Shown: one piece after another, positions 11,436 through 22,147 of the stretch
How positions within the stretch are numbered: the stretch's first letter is position 1
Layout of the letters: the number at the start of each line of letters is the position of its first letter
Source of the DNA: Chlorops oryzae
Taxonomy: Eukaryota; Arthropoda; Insecta; Diptera; Chloropidae
Length of the DNA stretch: 64,000 bases
Direction: 5' to 3'
Assembly: GCA_020466095.1 (NCBI GenBank)
Contig: CM035806.1
Location: 64,777,587 to 64,841,586, forward strand
Program-made: the position numbers and the translations under genes
The notes under the pieces: generated by a model
The model's database searches: none
What the model was told of the DNA's origin: nothing
What the model saw: the letters and a program-made list of their open reading frames with translations, nothing else

Positions 11436-12477
11436 GGGCTGTAGCCAGGGTGGGTGGGGGGAGGGGGAATTGGGGGAAATGCCCTACCTAAAATGCGAAT
11501 GCCCTACCTTTATTATTAGCTCAAGTAGTGTTTTTATACCCGACACACTCTGTGTCGAGGGTATATTGCGTTTGTGTGGTTGTGTGTAACACCCAGAACC
11601 AGTCGAGGTAGACCATACAAAATATATATAGAAATGATCAGCGTCACCAGGAGATTCGATTTAGCCATGTCCGTCTGTCTGTCCGTCTGTCTGTCTGTCC
11701 GTCTGTCTGTCTGTCCGCCTGTCTGTTTGTATACAGTTTTCTTATCGAAGGAGTTGAGATATCTCGAAATTTGGTATGCGTGCTCACGGGGACATGAGTA
11801 AGAACTAGTTCGAGAATGGACCCGATCGGACCATTTTTAGGGGTACCTCCAGTACTAGGGTCTGTTACGAAAATCACAAAAACTGCTCTAAAATCGAAAT
11901 TTTTCAAGATATTTTGATGAAATTTGATATTTGATCATATTTAAAGGCCAGTAGTATTATTTCCAAAAATTGAAAAAGTGGGCGTGGCAGAAGGGCGGTT
12001 TTCGAAAAATGTCTCGTACAACCGAAATTCAAATGGGACTTGAACGAAATTTGGCACTTATGCTTCCTTTGTAACATTCTCCCAAAAAATTTCCTTGATT
12101 GGTCCATTATTCAGAATACCTCTAGGGTCTGTGACGCTGATCATTTCTGTATATATTTTGTATAGTCTATATGGACTGGTTTTGGGTGTTACACACAACC
12201 ACACAAATGCAATATACCCTCGACACAGAGTGTCTAATAGTCTGTAAGATAATTGATAATTGATAATTGATAGACTGAATAATGAATAAAGAACCTATGG
12301 GCAATTTATGCTTTGTTAAAAGGGAACATGAAAGCTCACTTACATTACTTAACATTCATGCTTGGAGAAATAACATACCAAGTAAGAAAAACATTGACTG
12401 AACTTATAGATTTTAAATCCGTCCTAACTGTAACCCCCTCCGCCCAACTTTGAATTCAGCTCTAGCTACGGCCCTGT
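11436..12477. mobile_element. Element with hAT-like ends, inserted in the Jockey-like relic
   Basis: Left end CAGGGCTGTAGCCAGGGT and right end (reverse complement) CAGGGCCGTAGCTAGAGCT are inverted repeats. The interval splits one reverse transcriptase into two parts and itself contains the palindromic family A copy. The flanking 8-mers (TACCCAAG, TGCTGAAC) do not match, so the target duplication is lost or the boundaries are off. Confidence 0.5.
11531..12235. mobile_element. Family A element ending in an inverted copy of its own head
   Basis: Starts as a normal plus-strand copy (TTTTTATACCCGACACACTC at 11531; GTCC/GTCT microsatellite at 11668-11730). From about 12130 it runs into a reversed copy of its own head (GACGCTGATCATTTCTGTAT ... 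CCTCGACACAGAGTGTC). The usual 3' tail is missing. The result is a ~105-bp terminal inverted repeat. Confidence 0.8.
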
Positions 12478-12479
12478 GC

Positions 12480-13000
12480 TGAACGTGTTCTCAATTTTAG
12501 CGTAGGTGACAACGCAGCATTTAAGATATTTAGAAATAGGTGATCAATATTAAACCAATGACTAATACAATTCAATTCATGTTGAAGTTTAGATGAATCA
12601 GTTACATTATCAACTTTTAGAAAGACTTTCAAGTCATCAGCGAAAAGAAGGCAATTTGAATACGAAAAGTAGCGGACCTAGTATGCTACCTTGGGTCACA
12701 CCTGAGGAGGTAATAAAAAGCCGAGATAGTGTGTTTTCAACATGCACATAACAAAGACGATTACTCAGGTAAGACTCAAGCCACATTAAGAAACTTGAGC
12801 AAAACCCAATTATTTCAAGTTTACTTCAAATAGTTTTTTCAAATGCTTTTGAGAAATCCGTGTACACAACATCCACTTGGGATCCGTGGGAAAAGGCTGC
12901 AACGCAATACTCGGTTAAGTTTGAGAGATTTGTCAATGTTGAACGACCCGAACCGAAACCGTAATAAATGACCATAATAAATTAAATTAGTTAGATGATG
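12480..13000 (-). pseudogene. Jockey-like reverse transcriptase, polymerase core
   Basis: Minus strand: FRFGSFNIDKSL-like segment at the right, then VDVVYTDFSKAFEKTI (near 12850), SSGVTQGSILGPL (near 12690), NCLLFADDLKVFLKVDN (near 12645), LQHELNCISHWFNID (near 12570). The FADD box and the DFSKAF box are catalytic-site motifs of non-LTR reverse transcriptases. There is at least one internal stop (after EKTI). The 3' continuation is at 11035-11430. Probably the Jockey clade, by motif recall. Confidence 0.8.
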
Positions 13001-13185
13001 ATCGTGTTTTTTGATCCCGTCTTTTAGATTATCTTTTCCGATGCCTTCAGAATGTGGCTCTCCTTTGGAAAACTAGTCTCTAAATCTTAGTAACCCAAGT
13101 AATTTTTGGAAAAATGATGATATCACAAGGAGCTGTCTACCTAGCATGAGAACGATGGACGGTGTCAAAGAATTCCATAGCGTAA

Positions 13186-13355
13186 AGCTGGTATCAGTGA
13201 TGGCATAGCATAGCAGAACATAGCATAAGAAAATAGCTAATTCGTACATTTGAATGAAAGCCGTTAATGAACGCATAAGACGGCATAAGAAAAATCTATT
13301 GAAAATAGATTCTTATTCTATGCTATGCTATGCTATGCCATCACTGATTGCAGCT
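13186..13355. mobile_element. MITE with TAA target duplication (Harbinger-like)
   Basis: 170 bp. Ends AGCTGGTATCAGTGATGGCA and, reversed, AGCTGCAATCAGTGATGGCA, continuing with CATAGCATAGC repeats. Flanked by TAA at 13183-13185 and 13356-13358. The 3-bp duplication suggests PIF/Harbinger. Confidence 0.75.
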
Positions 13356-13365
13356 TAAGTCTAAT

Positions 13366-13399
<34 letters not shown>

Positions 13400-13415
13400 T
13401 TTCTCTCTCTCTCTT

Positions 13416-13460
<45 letters not shown>

Positions 13461-13462
13461 AT
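13366..13462. repeat. (CT)n and (CTAT)n microsatellite
   Basis: A CT run at about 13366-13415 followed by CTAT tetranucleotides to 13460. The CTAT motif resumes at about 13910 beyond the MITE at 13464-13904, so the MITE sits inside the microsatellite. Confidence 0.95.
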
Positions 13463-13463
13463 A

Positions 13464-13904
13464 CAGGATGTTCCGTACTAAAATTCTTTATAGGGTTGGT
13501 CGAGGGGGTCATTGTGAACAAAAATTCGTATGAGAGAAAATTCGTAAGACCATTTTCATACCACAATGGCTCCCAAAGTACCTAAAGAAGTTGAACGTTT
13601 TTTCAGAACTTTTGACTTTCACCGTTTATTTTTCCCTCAATCGGTCAAATTTTTACCATCAGTTTAATTTTTCCTAAAAGCCAATACAATTGGCTTTCAA
13701 ACGGCAATCAATTTTTTTTTCTACGATTAACCGTTATCGTGAGAGAATTTTTTTTTTAGACTTACTGCCTAAAAACTTTAAGGCGCTATAACTCCTCAGG
13801 GTTACATTTGAGACCCTCCCCATCCCTTCTCATACGATTTTTTGTTCACAATGACCCCCTCGACCAACCCTATTAAGAAAAGCACTTTAGCACGGAACAC
13901 CCTG
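13464..13904. mobile_element. MITE (CAGGGTGTTCCGT ends) inserted in CTAT microsatellite
   Basis: 441 bp flanked by TA (13462-13463, 13905-13906). The arms are inverted over at least 80 bp: left CAGGATGTTCCGTACTAAA, reversed right CAGGGTGTTCCGTGCTAAAG; both then carry GGGTTGGTCGAGGGGGTCAT. TA duplication and end sequence suggest Tc1/mariner type. Confidence 0.85.
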
Positions 13905-13910
13905 TACATA

Positions 13911-15518
13911 TCTATCTATCTACCTCTGCACCTTATTCTTCTTCAACTAAACGCTATTGAACAACTGCCAGCCATATCAAGTAACGAAGATCATTCATCA
14001 TAACAACAGCCAATAATTTTTTGCGCAAGCTTAAAAAGGAATAATTTATAAGGACTGCAAATTCCTTTTGTTTTCTTTTAAACTAGCAAACGACCGACTT
14101 ATCCGGAGACTAAAGGACTAATAAAGCAATTCTGACTCGAATTTCTGTGTAAAATTTCGCGAACATATCCTTAACACAGTGCCCTTGTCAAACAAGCTAT
14201 AACTTTTTCCATCAAATATCCATTCTCCTTGTGACTCTTGTTGAGCCAGAAAAACACCATTACTGGCACATAGATATAACATATGTATTTAAAAACTTCA
14301 TTATTGGAAATGCCAAACACTCAAACACCAAGAATTCTTGACTTCTCTTGAATGTCCATTCATAAAACCAAAATTCATTAAACAATTGTCGATCAAACTG
14401 CAATGACGTAACGTCAGTAGGTACCCAACATATTTTTCTTCAAATGCTTAGCATACCTACATACATGTGTGTATGTATGTGTGTGTGTTTGAAATGGTTA
14501 GTAGATATTGCTGCTGCCGTTGATTAGTACCGTGGAAAATCGCGTCTCTTTCGAAATCTCTCTTGGGTTGCACAAAAATCGCATTCCATCAATCAAATTT
14601 CTGAAGCGTTGAAAATACTCCGCAATTATGGCCAATGGTCACATACCAGCAGACAATATGGTATACATAATCCAATAATAAGCAGCTAAGTGGGCGGTAT
14701 CTGTCAAAATTGCGACTGAAGGGGCATTTACCCAGTCGTATGTTTATATATTTATGTAAGTAAGTAAGAATGAATTCATAATAAACAAAAGACTCGAAGG
14801 ACGCACATTCCGAAATGAATATTTTCGAATAAAAATTTTCACAATTAGCCTGCGAGCCACTAAAGCGAGTTCTATTGCACTGTTTGGAGTCACCCCCTCG
14901 CTACAAAGCTGAAGTTTTTTTTACGAAAGAACTGTGCTGCTCTTGTTGTTTGGATTCTTGAAATGAGTTCGCTTTGACGGTCAAAATTGCTTCATTAAGA
15001 ACACCGCGACGACTTGACACAGTGTCAACCTTCGCCTAGTAAATTTTATTAAAAATGCACTATATGCTATATACGTATGGCTTTGCATCAAACTGTTGAC
15101 AATTTTTCTATTTTGAACGTTAAAATATTATGCAATAATTGCGAAAAAACCAGATTTCGAACATTCCAACGCTATACCACACATAAATTTTACGCTTATT
15201 TAGCATTTTTAGAACTTAAATTTTATTTGCATTTTAAAGAACGGTTTTAAATCAATTTTGAACTTGGAATATTTGAATTTGATTCGTTTTATTGAATTCA
15301 ATTCATTCGTTTTATAAGAATTTGCGATAATCTTCAAGCAAAGCAAATCTGAAACGAGCTGCTTAAATATTCCTGAATTTCTTACTGCACATTTAATACG
15401 GCCATGAACAGAAGAGGAGCCAGAACTATGAATAGAAATGGTGTGATCATGTCAGAACGTTTCTTAAAATTATGATCAAGAGAGAAAGTATAGATCTGAC
15501 TTAATTAAATTGCATTTG
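13911..15518. other. Non-coding stretch, no gene seen
   Basis: AT-rich sequence with a short GTAT/GT run near 14465-14490. No recognised element or gene. Confidence 0.5.
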
Positions 15519-15560
15519 TTTTTATACCCGACACATCCTGTATCGAAGAGTTAATGGACA
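15519..15560 (+). mobile_element. Family A head fragment
   Basis: TTTTTATACCCGACACATCC followed by TGTATCGA: the first ~35 bp of family A, then unrelated sequence. Confidence 0.6.
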
Positions 15561-15586
15561 ATAAGGCGAATCTTCATTTAGATTAA

Positions 15587-15806
15587 AGCTGAAATCCCAC
15601 TATCTGCCCAAATAGCACGATAAGCACCGATTTTTAGCGGACCAGATCGGCAAAAAGTTCAACAATTTCCACATATTGTGAGAAAAATATCTGGGAACAG
15701 TAAAATTGGGACAAAAACTGTTCATGACTATCACACTTGTCAGCCACAGAGTCCAGAAATTGCGTTCACACTATCGGCGCATTGCGCAGATAGTGGCATC
15801 CCGGCT
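15587..15806. mobile_element. MITE with TAA target duplication (Harbinger-like)
   Basis: 220 bp, ends AGCTGAAATCCCACTATCTG and, reversed, AGCCGGGATGCCACTATCTG. TAA at 15584-15586 and 15807-15809. The AGC(T/C)G start is shared with the MITE at 13186-13355. Confidence 0.7.
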
Positions 15807-15834
15807 TAAGGCATTTGCATTTGTCTGTCTATAT

Positions 15835-16273
15835 TAGTGGTGCAACGGATAGTGTATCCGGACGAATGCCGGATATGTAGTTAATTTTTTATGTTATATA
15901 TTTTTTAGTTTTAAGGCCATATTCAACGACATAACAATGATCCTGAGCGTTGCTGTTTGGTAGAAAAAATTTCGCACGTTATTTTTTGCCACAGCACACC
16001 TTTAAGTAGTGCTTGTTTCGAGTGGTTGCACCGAACTGCAATGAAAAATCTCTGAAAATGGAAATTTTCGGTGAAAATGTTGGCGGAACTGCATCGAGTT
16101 TCCTCCAATCGCTCCATTTTCAAATCACCATTCATTGTACAAATACAATACAGCAAATGTGAGGTATCCGGAGGCCGGATATACATATATGGTATCCGGT
16201 ATTCGGCCGGTACTAAATTTAAGGCCGGATAGACCGGATACCGGATTCTGGCCGAATATCCGTTGCAACTCTA
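15835..16273. mobile_element. hAT-type MITE, copy 1, exact 8-bp target duplication
   Basis: 439 bp, ends TAGTGGTGCAACGGATA and, reversed, TAGAGTTGCAACGGATATTC. Flanked by GTCTATAT at 15827-15834 and 16274-16281. Subterminal ATCCGG/CCGGAT motifs are clustered at both sides. Related copy at 43324-43789. The interior stays open in both copies on both strands (for example FTENFHF on the minus strand), but no domain is recognised. Confidence 0.9.
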
Positions 16274-16281
16274 GTCTATAT

Positions 16282-19172
16282 CTCTCTGCCTGTCTATATG
16301 TCTGTCGTTAGCTTTGTGTGACTGCCTACATTGACCATTACCGTTAAAAAGATACAAACCGACTTAATTTGGATACTTTACCAGACCATTTTAAAGGTAC
16401 CTGAAAGATTTCTACTGCTCGAAAAAATTCTCTAAAATATGATCTTGCTATGATAATTTGATATTGCTTGAAGGTCTCCAATTTAATTTCCAAAAAGACT
16501 GGAAATCGAAGTTTCAGATGATTGAGCCAAAATCTAAGCATAAGCTTTTATCATTTTCATATTCCTTTAAAGTTGAAACTCTCTCTCTCTCTGGCAAGAA
16601 ATTTCTTAGTGGGCATGGTCTGAGGTGATTTGTTTGCCAAACAAATATTGGGTAATGCATTTTTAAGTAGTCTCCTGCCTATAAAAATTAGCCCAGCTTA
16701 TCACGCTCTTCTAAAATTGATGTCTCAACTGAGTTTTCGAAGCACTACAAGCATATTCACGTGCAGTACTTATATTTTCACTTTCCATCCCACTTTAATT
16801 AAGACCGATTTCCATTTCAATTATTTTCACCGACATTTTATACATACATATGTATATATCTATCAGCTAAACTTCATAAACGCTGCAAAATTTTCCACTT
16901 CGTGAGGCTTAAAAATTATATTGACAATATCAATTAATTAATGGAGACATAAACAATTAAAAAGTATAGACCATATTACATAAATAACACTAGCTCTCGT
17001 GTGTATGACAACCAGACAATATTCATGACTGAGCAAAAATCTTTAGCATAATCGTTTATGAAATGATTTCAAATTTTTAATTTTAAAATTTTTCATGTCA
17101 CAAATTCATTCCGGGTACAATACAAATTATTTCTTATAATGACTATTATTCGCAAAACTGAACCTCAATGTGCATGTTTGTAAGTATGTGTAGCAAATAT
17201 GTATGTATAGAAAATAAAAAATGGGCATATTGCAATATATGCAGAGAACCGCAACCGCAGGAACCAAGCGCATTATTTCAATTAAATAGACTAATGAATG
17301 GCATACAGATCGATCCAACCAAGTATATTCAAATCTATTTATGTCAAACTATCAAGGTAAGTACGGACTAAAGTCAAACCACACCCGTTGATGGATTTCC
17401 TATTCAACGCACTAAACGACCTAACGATTCATACAAAAGAGCTAATTATATTTTAATATCAAAATTACAATGAGCTTTTATTGAACACTAAAACAACAAC
17501 TTTTGATTTAGTGATGACAATTATATTAATAAGTATAATTCGTTTATCGATTTTATATATGCCTAATTAGTATTGCTATGTTCTCTGGTTGGAAGTTTAT
17601 TCCTCGGTAAAGCATTTCGCATTATTCACTTTTAGAAAAATTTCTCTTTTATCAAAATGTCTTTTCGCGGAAATGACGGCTAGCACAATCCCTCCTCCAA
17701 TTGTTTGCCAATAAACACTATATTACGTTCCTCGATTTAACGTCAAACTACCTGTGCTAAAATTATTTATAAGTAGGTAGTTTGCCGTCTTGTCCCCACG
17801 TGTAATTTCTTTTCATAAAAGGACAACTTCCTTAACTTTAATACGAGTGTATCGATCTACTTATTTCGTTAAGTAGAGCAACTGTAAAGCACTTATTCGT
17901 GCATATCGATTTCTTGAAAGATTCTCTTAACCTTTCAAACATAAGAAATATATCGATAGTTGCCGGCATTTATGTCTATCATCACATCTCTGAAAAGGTT
18001 CCTATTGAATGGAATTGGTTCCAAGACACGCAATATTAAGCCTCTTAATTGCACTGTTGATTGCTTTATAAAATAAACTTAGAGGTGATTTTATTTCGTT
18101 TCATAATTTTTTATTATTCTTTTTTATGTGATTCGAAAATTTGGAAATAGAGCACCCAATGCACGTCCGCTAATTTTCTTATACGGAACAAAAACAAAAT
18201 CCAAATCAAAATCAATAAAGAAAAAGAAACTCACGACACGCATTGTCGGCCGGATATAAGTTATTCTACAGTCAGAATAAGCAGCATGCATTTCTTGAAT
18301 GAAAGCTTCAACAAATCTAGATTATTAAATTTTGTTTTTTTTTTTTGTTGGTATAGAATGGAATGGGGTATGCGAACTTTGATCACTGTTGTTTTTGGCA
18401 TCAAAAAACCTGCTTTTGAGATGCTTAAATCGATGACGCAATGAGTATTTTATTGTTGGGACTCTTTAATTGGATTGCAAATTGAAATAAAAATTAAATT
18501 AAATTTTTAAAAATTATAGAAATTAACTTGAATCTAATTGATGAAAAAAGATATCACAAATGCTTTATTAGGTAATGAATTGATGAGCTGTTGGGGAATT
18601 TTAAATACAGTTTTTTATTTCGTTTGAAGTTTCAAGTTCTAAACTTGTTTTATGTTTAATGAAAAAAAAAAAAATGCTGTATCTGAATATTTGCACGCTT
18701 ATTCAATGAATTCTTGAGAATAAATCCTTATGGACAAGAGTAACTATAAGTTACCTACATATTTGAAACGAAAGAGTCATTTATATGCATTATTTTTAAG
18801 TATAATACCGACATCGATACTAAAAATCGAATCTCATGAATTTTAAATGATCCAACCTAAGGCTATGGTTGCTGAGCTCATGGCAGACACGCAGCCAGGG
18901 GAGGGTTTTAGGGGTTCAAACGTACATATAAATTATTTTAAGAGAAAGAAGGGGAAAATCATCTCTTTAGTGCATGATGTATTTTTAATACGAAAGATTA
19001 TTTTCTGGCAATAAAAACATTTATTAAGGCTTCAAAAATATTTATAACTAAGTATATCGTTTTCCATCAACAAATAACCTTAGTTTCCATTGTTTTGCCA
19101 TATACGGTAAATGGCTAATGAATATTTCAAAAAAATTATTGTCCTGCAACTTGCTTAGCAATAGTAATAAGC
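16282..19172. other. AT-rich non-coding stretch
   Basis: No gene or clear element. A CT run lies near 16580-16595. A fragment at 18890-18925 (CAGCCAGGGGAGGG) could be a hAT end relic. Confidence 0.5.
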
Positions 19173-19815
19173 AAGTAAGAAAGCTAAAGTCCGTCAAGCC
19201 CGACTTTGAAATAGCCAGCGTCCCGACATTATGAGCGCACTATGTTTTGCTTCTATATTTGTGGGCGTGGCAGTGGGCGGGCCACATAAATTATTTCCCT
19301 ACACCTTTCATTCACCTTAGTCAACCTATGTTGCAAATTTGAAGCCTCTACGCCTTTTACTTCGGAAGTTACGATAAACCCTTATTTGTGGGCGTAGCTC
19401 GAGCAGGACGGCGTCAATTTTCCTCCAGGATATGTCCCTTTTCGTAGTTTACCAGTACACCAAATATCGAGGAACTGTGTTAAGTGGTTCGCAAGTTACA
19501 AGCATTTTACTGAAAACACAATAAATTCATTTTTGGGCGTGGAAGTGGGCGGATGAGACATCCATTTTTACTTAGGATCATACTCGGACCCCGATATACA
19601 TGTGTGCCAAATTTCGACTTCATTGGTTCAGCCGTTTCGGAGGAGATCCGACCACGGACGGACGGACAGACGGACAGACAGACGGACATGTCTAAATCGA
19701 TTCAGTTTTTGATCCTGATCATTTCTATATATATTTTTCTATATCTCCGGAGCTTAATTCTCCCTGTTACAAGATTTGCACAAAACTAATATACCCCGCT
19801 TACGCTGGAAATAAA
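19173..19815 (-). mobile_element. Family B Helentron/HINE-like element
   Basis: Minus-strand copy. The 3' end at left carries the hairpin AAGTC-CGTCAAGCC-CGACTTT; the 5' head at right reads GCGGGGTATATTAG in reverse. It has the short GTCC/GTCT microsatellite (19657-19690). It lacks the 170-bp MITE found in the copy at 21350-22495, giving an empty-site control. Confidence 0.8.
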
Positions 19816-19934
19816 AAGAAAAATGAACCATTTGGATGCCAAGTGACTGAACAAAAAAGGATTGAGCTCTTTTTGATGATAGACGACGCCAAAGCGCTTC
19901 AATATATTGACGAAAATCAAATATAATAATTATT

Positions 19935-20052
19935 AGGTCTGTTCTCGTACTGCACGAAACTGCCCAAAACTGCCACATTTTTTGAAAACTGTATGAAAAT
20001 TGGGCAAAATTGGGTAGTTTTGGGCAGTTTCGTGCAGTACGGGAACAGACCT
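19935..20052. mobile_element. Small MITE with ATT flanks and ~40-bp terminal repeats
   Basis: 118 bp, nearly all inverted repeat: left AGGTCTGTTCTCGTACTGCA, reversed right AGGTCTGTTCCCGTACTGCA, both continuing CGAAACTGCCCAAAACT. ATT at 19932-19934 and 20053-20055. Could be Harbinger-like by the 3-bp duplication. Confidence 0.85.
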
Positions 20053-20159
20053 ATTGATTTTCAAATTACATTTATGAATTCCTTCGAAAATTCTGTCAAA
20101 AAACTTAAAGCTTGAAAAATAAGTTGAAAATTTCATGTTGCGGAAAATAAAATAATTAT

Positions 20160-20385
20160 TTTTAACCAGGGTACGGGAAAATTCCGTTCGCGAATCGAAA
20201 AATTCAGTTCTTCTTCATTTTACGACTCGCAACGCGATCCATTCGTTTTTCTATTCGCGAGCACAATCCATACCTGTGAGCTGAATTTTTTCAATTCGTT
20301 CGCAAACGAACGGAATCGAGTTTTTTAGAGAATGGAATAATTCAGTTCAGGTTTTAGCGCACGAGCACAATTCTTACCTGTGCGT
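20160..20385. repeat. Cryptic repeat rich in TTCG motifs
   Basis: Dense permutations of ATTCGTTCGC/GCGAATCG and ACGAGCACAATTCTTACCTG-like phrases repeated twice with changes (20260-20275 and 20360-20380). It looks like part of a diverged repetitive element; family not recognised. Confidence 0.4.
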
Positions 20386-20390
20386 TGTAT

Positions 20391-21007
20391 TTTTATACCC
20401 GACACACTCTGTGTCGAGGGTTTATTGCGTTTGTGTGGTTGTGTGTAACACCCAGAACCAGTCGAGATAGACCATACAAAATATATATAGAAATGATCAG
20501 CGTCACCAGAAGAATCGATTTAGCCATGTCCGTCTGTCTGTCCGTCTGTATGTCCGTCTGTTTGCATACAGTTTTCTTATCGAAAGAGTTGAGCTATCTT
20601 GACGAAATTTGGTATGCGAACTCACGGCGACATGAGTAAGAACAAGTTCGAGAATGGACCATTTTTAGGAGTACCTCCAGTACTAGGGTCTGTTACGAAA
20701 ATCACAAAACTGCCTCAAAATCGGAGTTTTTCGAAATATTTCAATGAAACTTAGAATTTTAGTGTATACACAACCACTACGATTAGAATGGCAAAAAAAA
20801 TGGAAAAGTGGGCGTGGAAAAGGGTCGGTTTTCATAAAGAAATTGAACAAAAGTCGGTATATGGGGCCCCTAATGGCCTTAAAAACCTCTTGAATATTCT
20901 TACTTAGTGGTCCAGTTTTTTGGGCGTGGTTCAAAAATTATTTAAACATGTGTGTCTGTGTCGGGTATTTTATTGTCAGGCTCGCCTGACTATAACACCC
21001 TTACTTG
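20391..21007 (+). mobile_element. Family A Helentron/HINE-like element, full copy
   Basis: Begins in a T run with TATACCCGACACACTCTGTG, where TACCCGACACA and TGTGTCGAGGGTA can pair. Carries a short GTCC/GTCT microsatellite (about 20528-20560). Ends with TGTGTCGGGTA (the inverted head motif), the hairpin GTCAGGCTCGCCTGAC and ACACCCTTACTTG before Ts. No coding capacity. Subterminal inverted repeats, a 3' hairpin, an internal microsatellite and T-rich targets are the features I recall for Helentron-associated elements (DINE-1 type). Confidence 0.8.
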
Positions 21008-21473
21008 TTTTCATTTCCTTTTGAACGAGTTTCGTAAAAGACGTTTCAATGCAAAGAAAAAACAAAAGTTTTTGTAAAATTCCGTTTGTTTTGTAAAGAA
21101 ACCCAAAATGTTGCTTTTTCATAAGTAATAAGCCATGTTGTAGGCTTCTGTCCTTATAGTGGGTCTGTGTGTCTGATTCAGAGTTCTGTCAGAGGCCTGT
21201 CATCAGTTTCTCCTTGGGACTGAAAACGGTAACTACAATTTTTCATCCCACGGAGTTCCAGTCGAGCACGTCAGTACTGAACGGCCAACTGGTACTGATT
21301 TCAGCGATCCTGCCCCACCCAGTTAGACTTTCGTTAGATGCGGCGTCTTGTTATAAGCAGCGTAAGCAGGTTATATTAGTTTTGTGCGAATCTTGTAACA
21401 GCCAGAACTATGCTCCGTAGATATAGACGTAAATATATTCTTGATCAGGATCAAAAACTGAATCAATTTAGAC

Positions 21474-21845
21474 ATGTCCGTCTGTCCGTCCGTCAGTCCG
21501 TCCGTCAGTCCGTCCGTCCATCTGACCGTCCGTCTGTCCATCCGTCTGTCCGTCCGCCTGTCCGTCCGCCTGTCCATCCGTCTGTCCATCCGTCCGTCCG
21601 TCCGTCCGTCTGTCCGTCCGTCTGTCCATCCGTCTCTCCGTCCGCCTTTCCGTCCGTCTGTCCGTCCGTCCGTCCATCCGTCCGTCTGTCCGTCTGTCCG
21701 TCCGTCTGTCCGTCTGTCCGTCCGTCTGTCCGTCTGTCCGTCCGTCTGTCCGTCCGTCTGTCCGTCTGTCCGTCTGTCCGTCCGTCTGTCCGTCTGTCCG
21801 TCCGTCTGTCCGTCCATCCGTCCGTCTGTCCGTCCGTCCGTCCGT
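21474..21845. repeat. (GTCC/GTCTGTCC)n expansion, ~370 bp
   Basis: Nearly uninterrupted tetranucleotides GTCC, GTCT, GTCA and CATC. Other family A/B copies have about 30-70 bp here. The array has few stops, so it opens long false ORFs (SVCPSVRPSV on plus; TDGQTDRR on minus). Confidence 0.97.
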
Positions 21846-21977
21846 GGTCGGATCTCCTCCGAAACGGCTGGACCAACCAAGTCGAAATTTGGCACACAGG
21901 TATATTGGGATCCGAGCATGATCCTAAGTGAAAATGGGAGACATCCGCCCACTGCCACGCACACAAATGAATTTATT

Positions 21978-22147
21978 AGGGGTATTCACAAAGGCGTCGG
22001 AAAGTAGGAAAGTCGGAAAATCGGAAAATTTTAAATGCTTAAAAAGTTGTGCAAAATACAAAAAAAGTTTAAAAAGTTTTTAAGAAGTCGCAATTTTCCG
22101 ATTTTCCGACTTTCCAACGTTTTTAACACGCCTTTGTGAATACCCCT
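21978..22147. mobile_element. 170-bp MITE with ATT target duplication inside family B
   Basis: Left AGGGGTATTCACAAAGGCGT, right ends ACGCCTTTGTGAATACCCCT: a perfect 20-bp inverted repeat. ATT flanks both ends (21975-21977, 22148-22150). The copies at 19173-19815 and 60443-61099 read straight through TTTATTGTGTTTTCAG, which proves the boundaries. Likely PIF/Harbinger type. Confidence 0.92.

Noticed and set aside
13325..13585. Open frames rich in SLSLSL/YLSIYLSI
   Set aside because: Translation of CT and CTAT microsatellites.
21371..22007. Long open frames of Ser/Val/Cys/Pro or Thr/Asp/Gly/Arg repeats on both strands
   Set aside because: They are translations of the GTCC/GTCT microsatellite in a family B element, with no start context or conserved domain.
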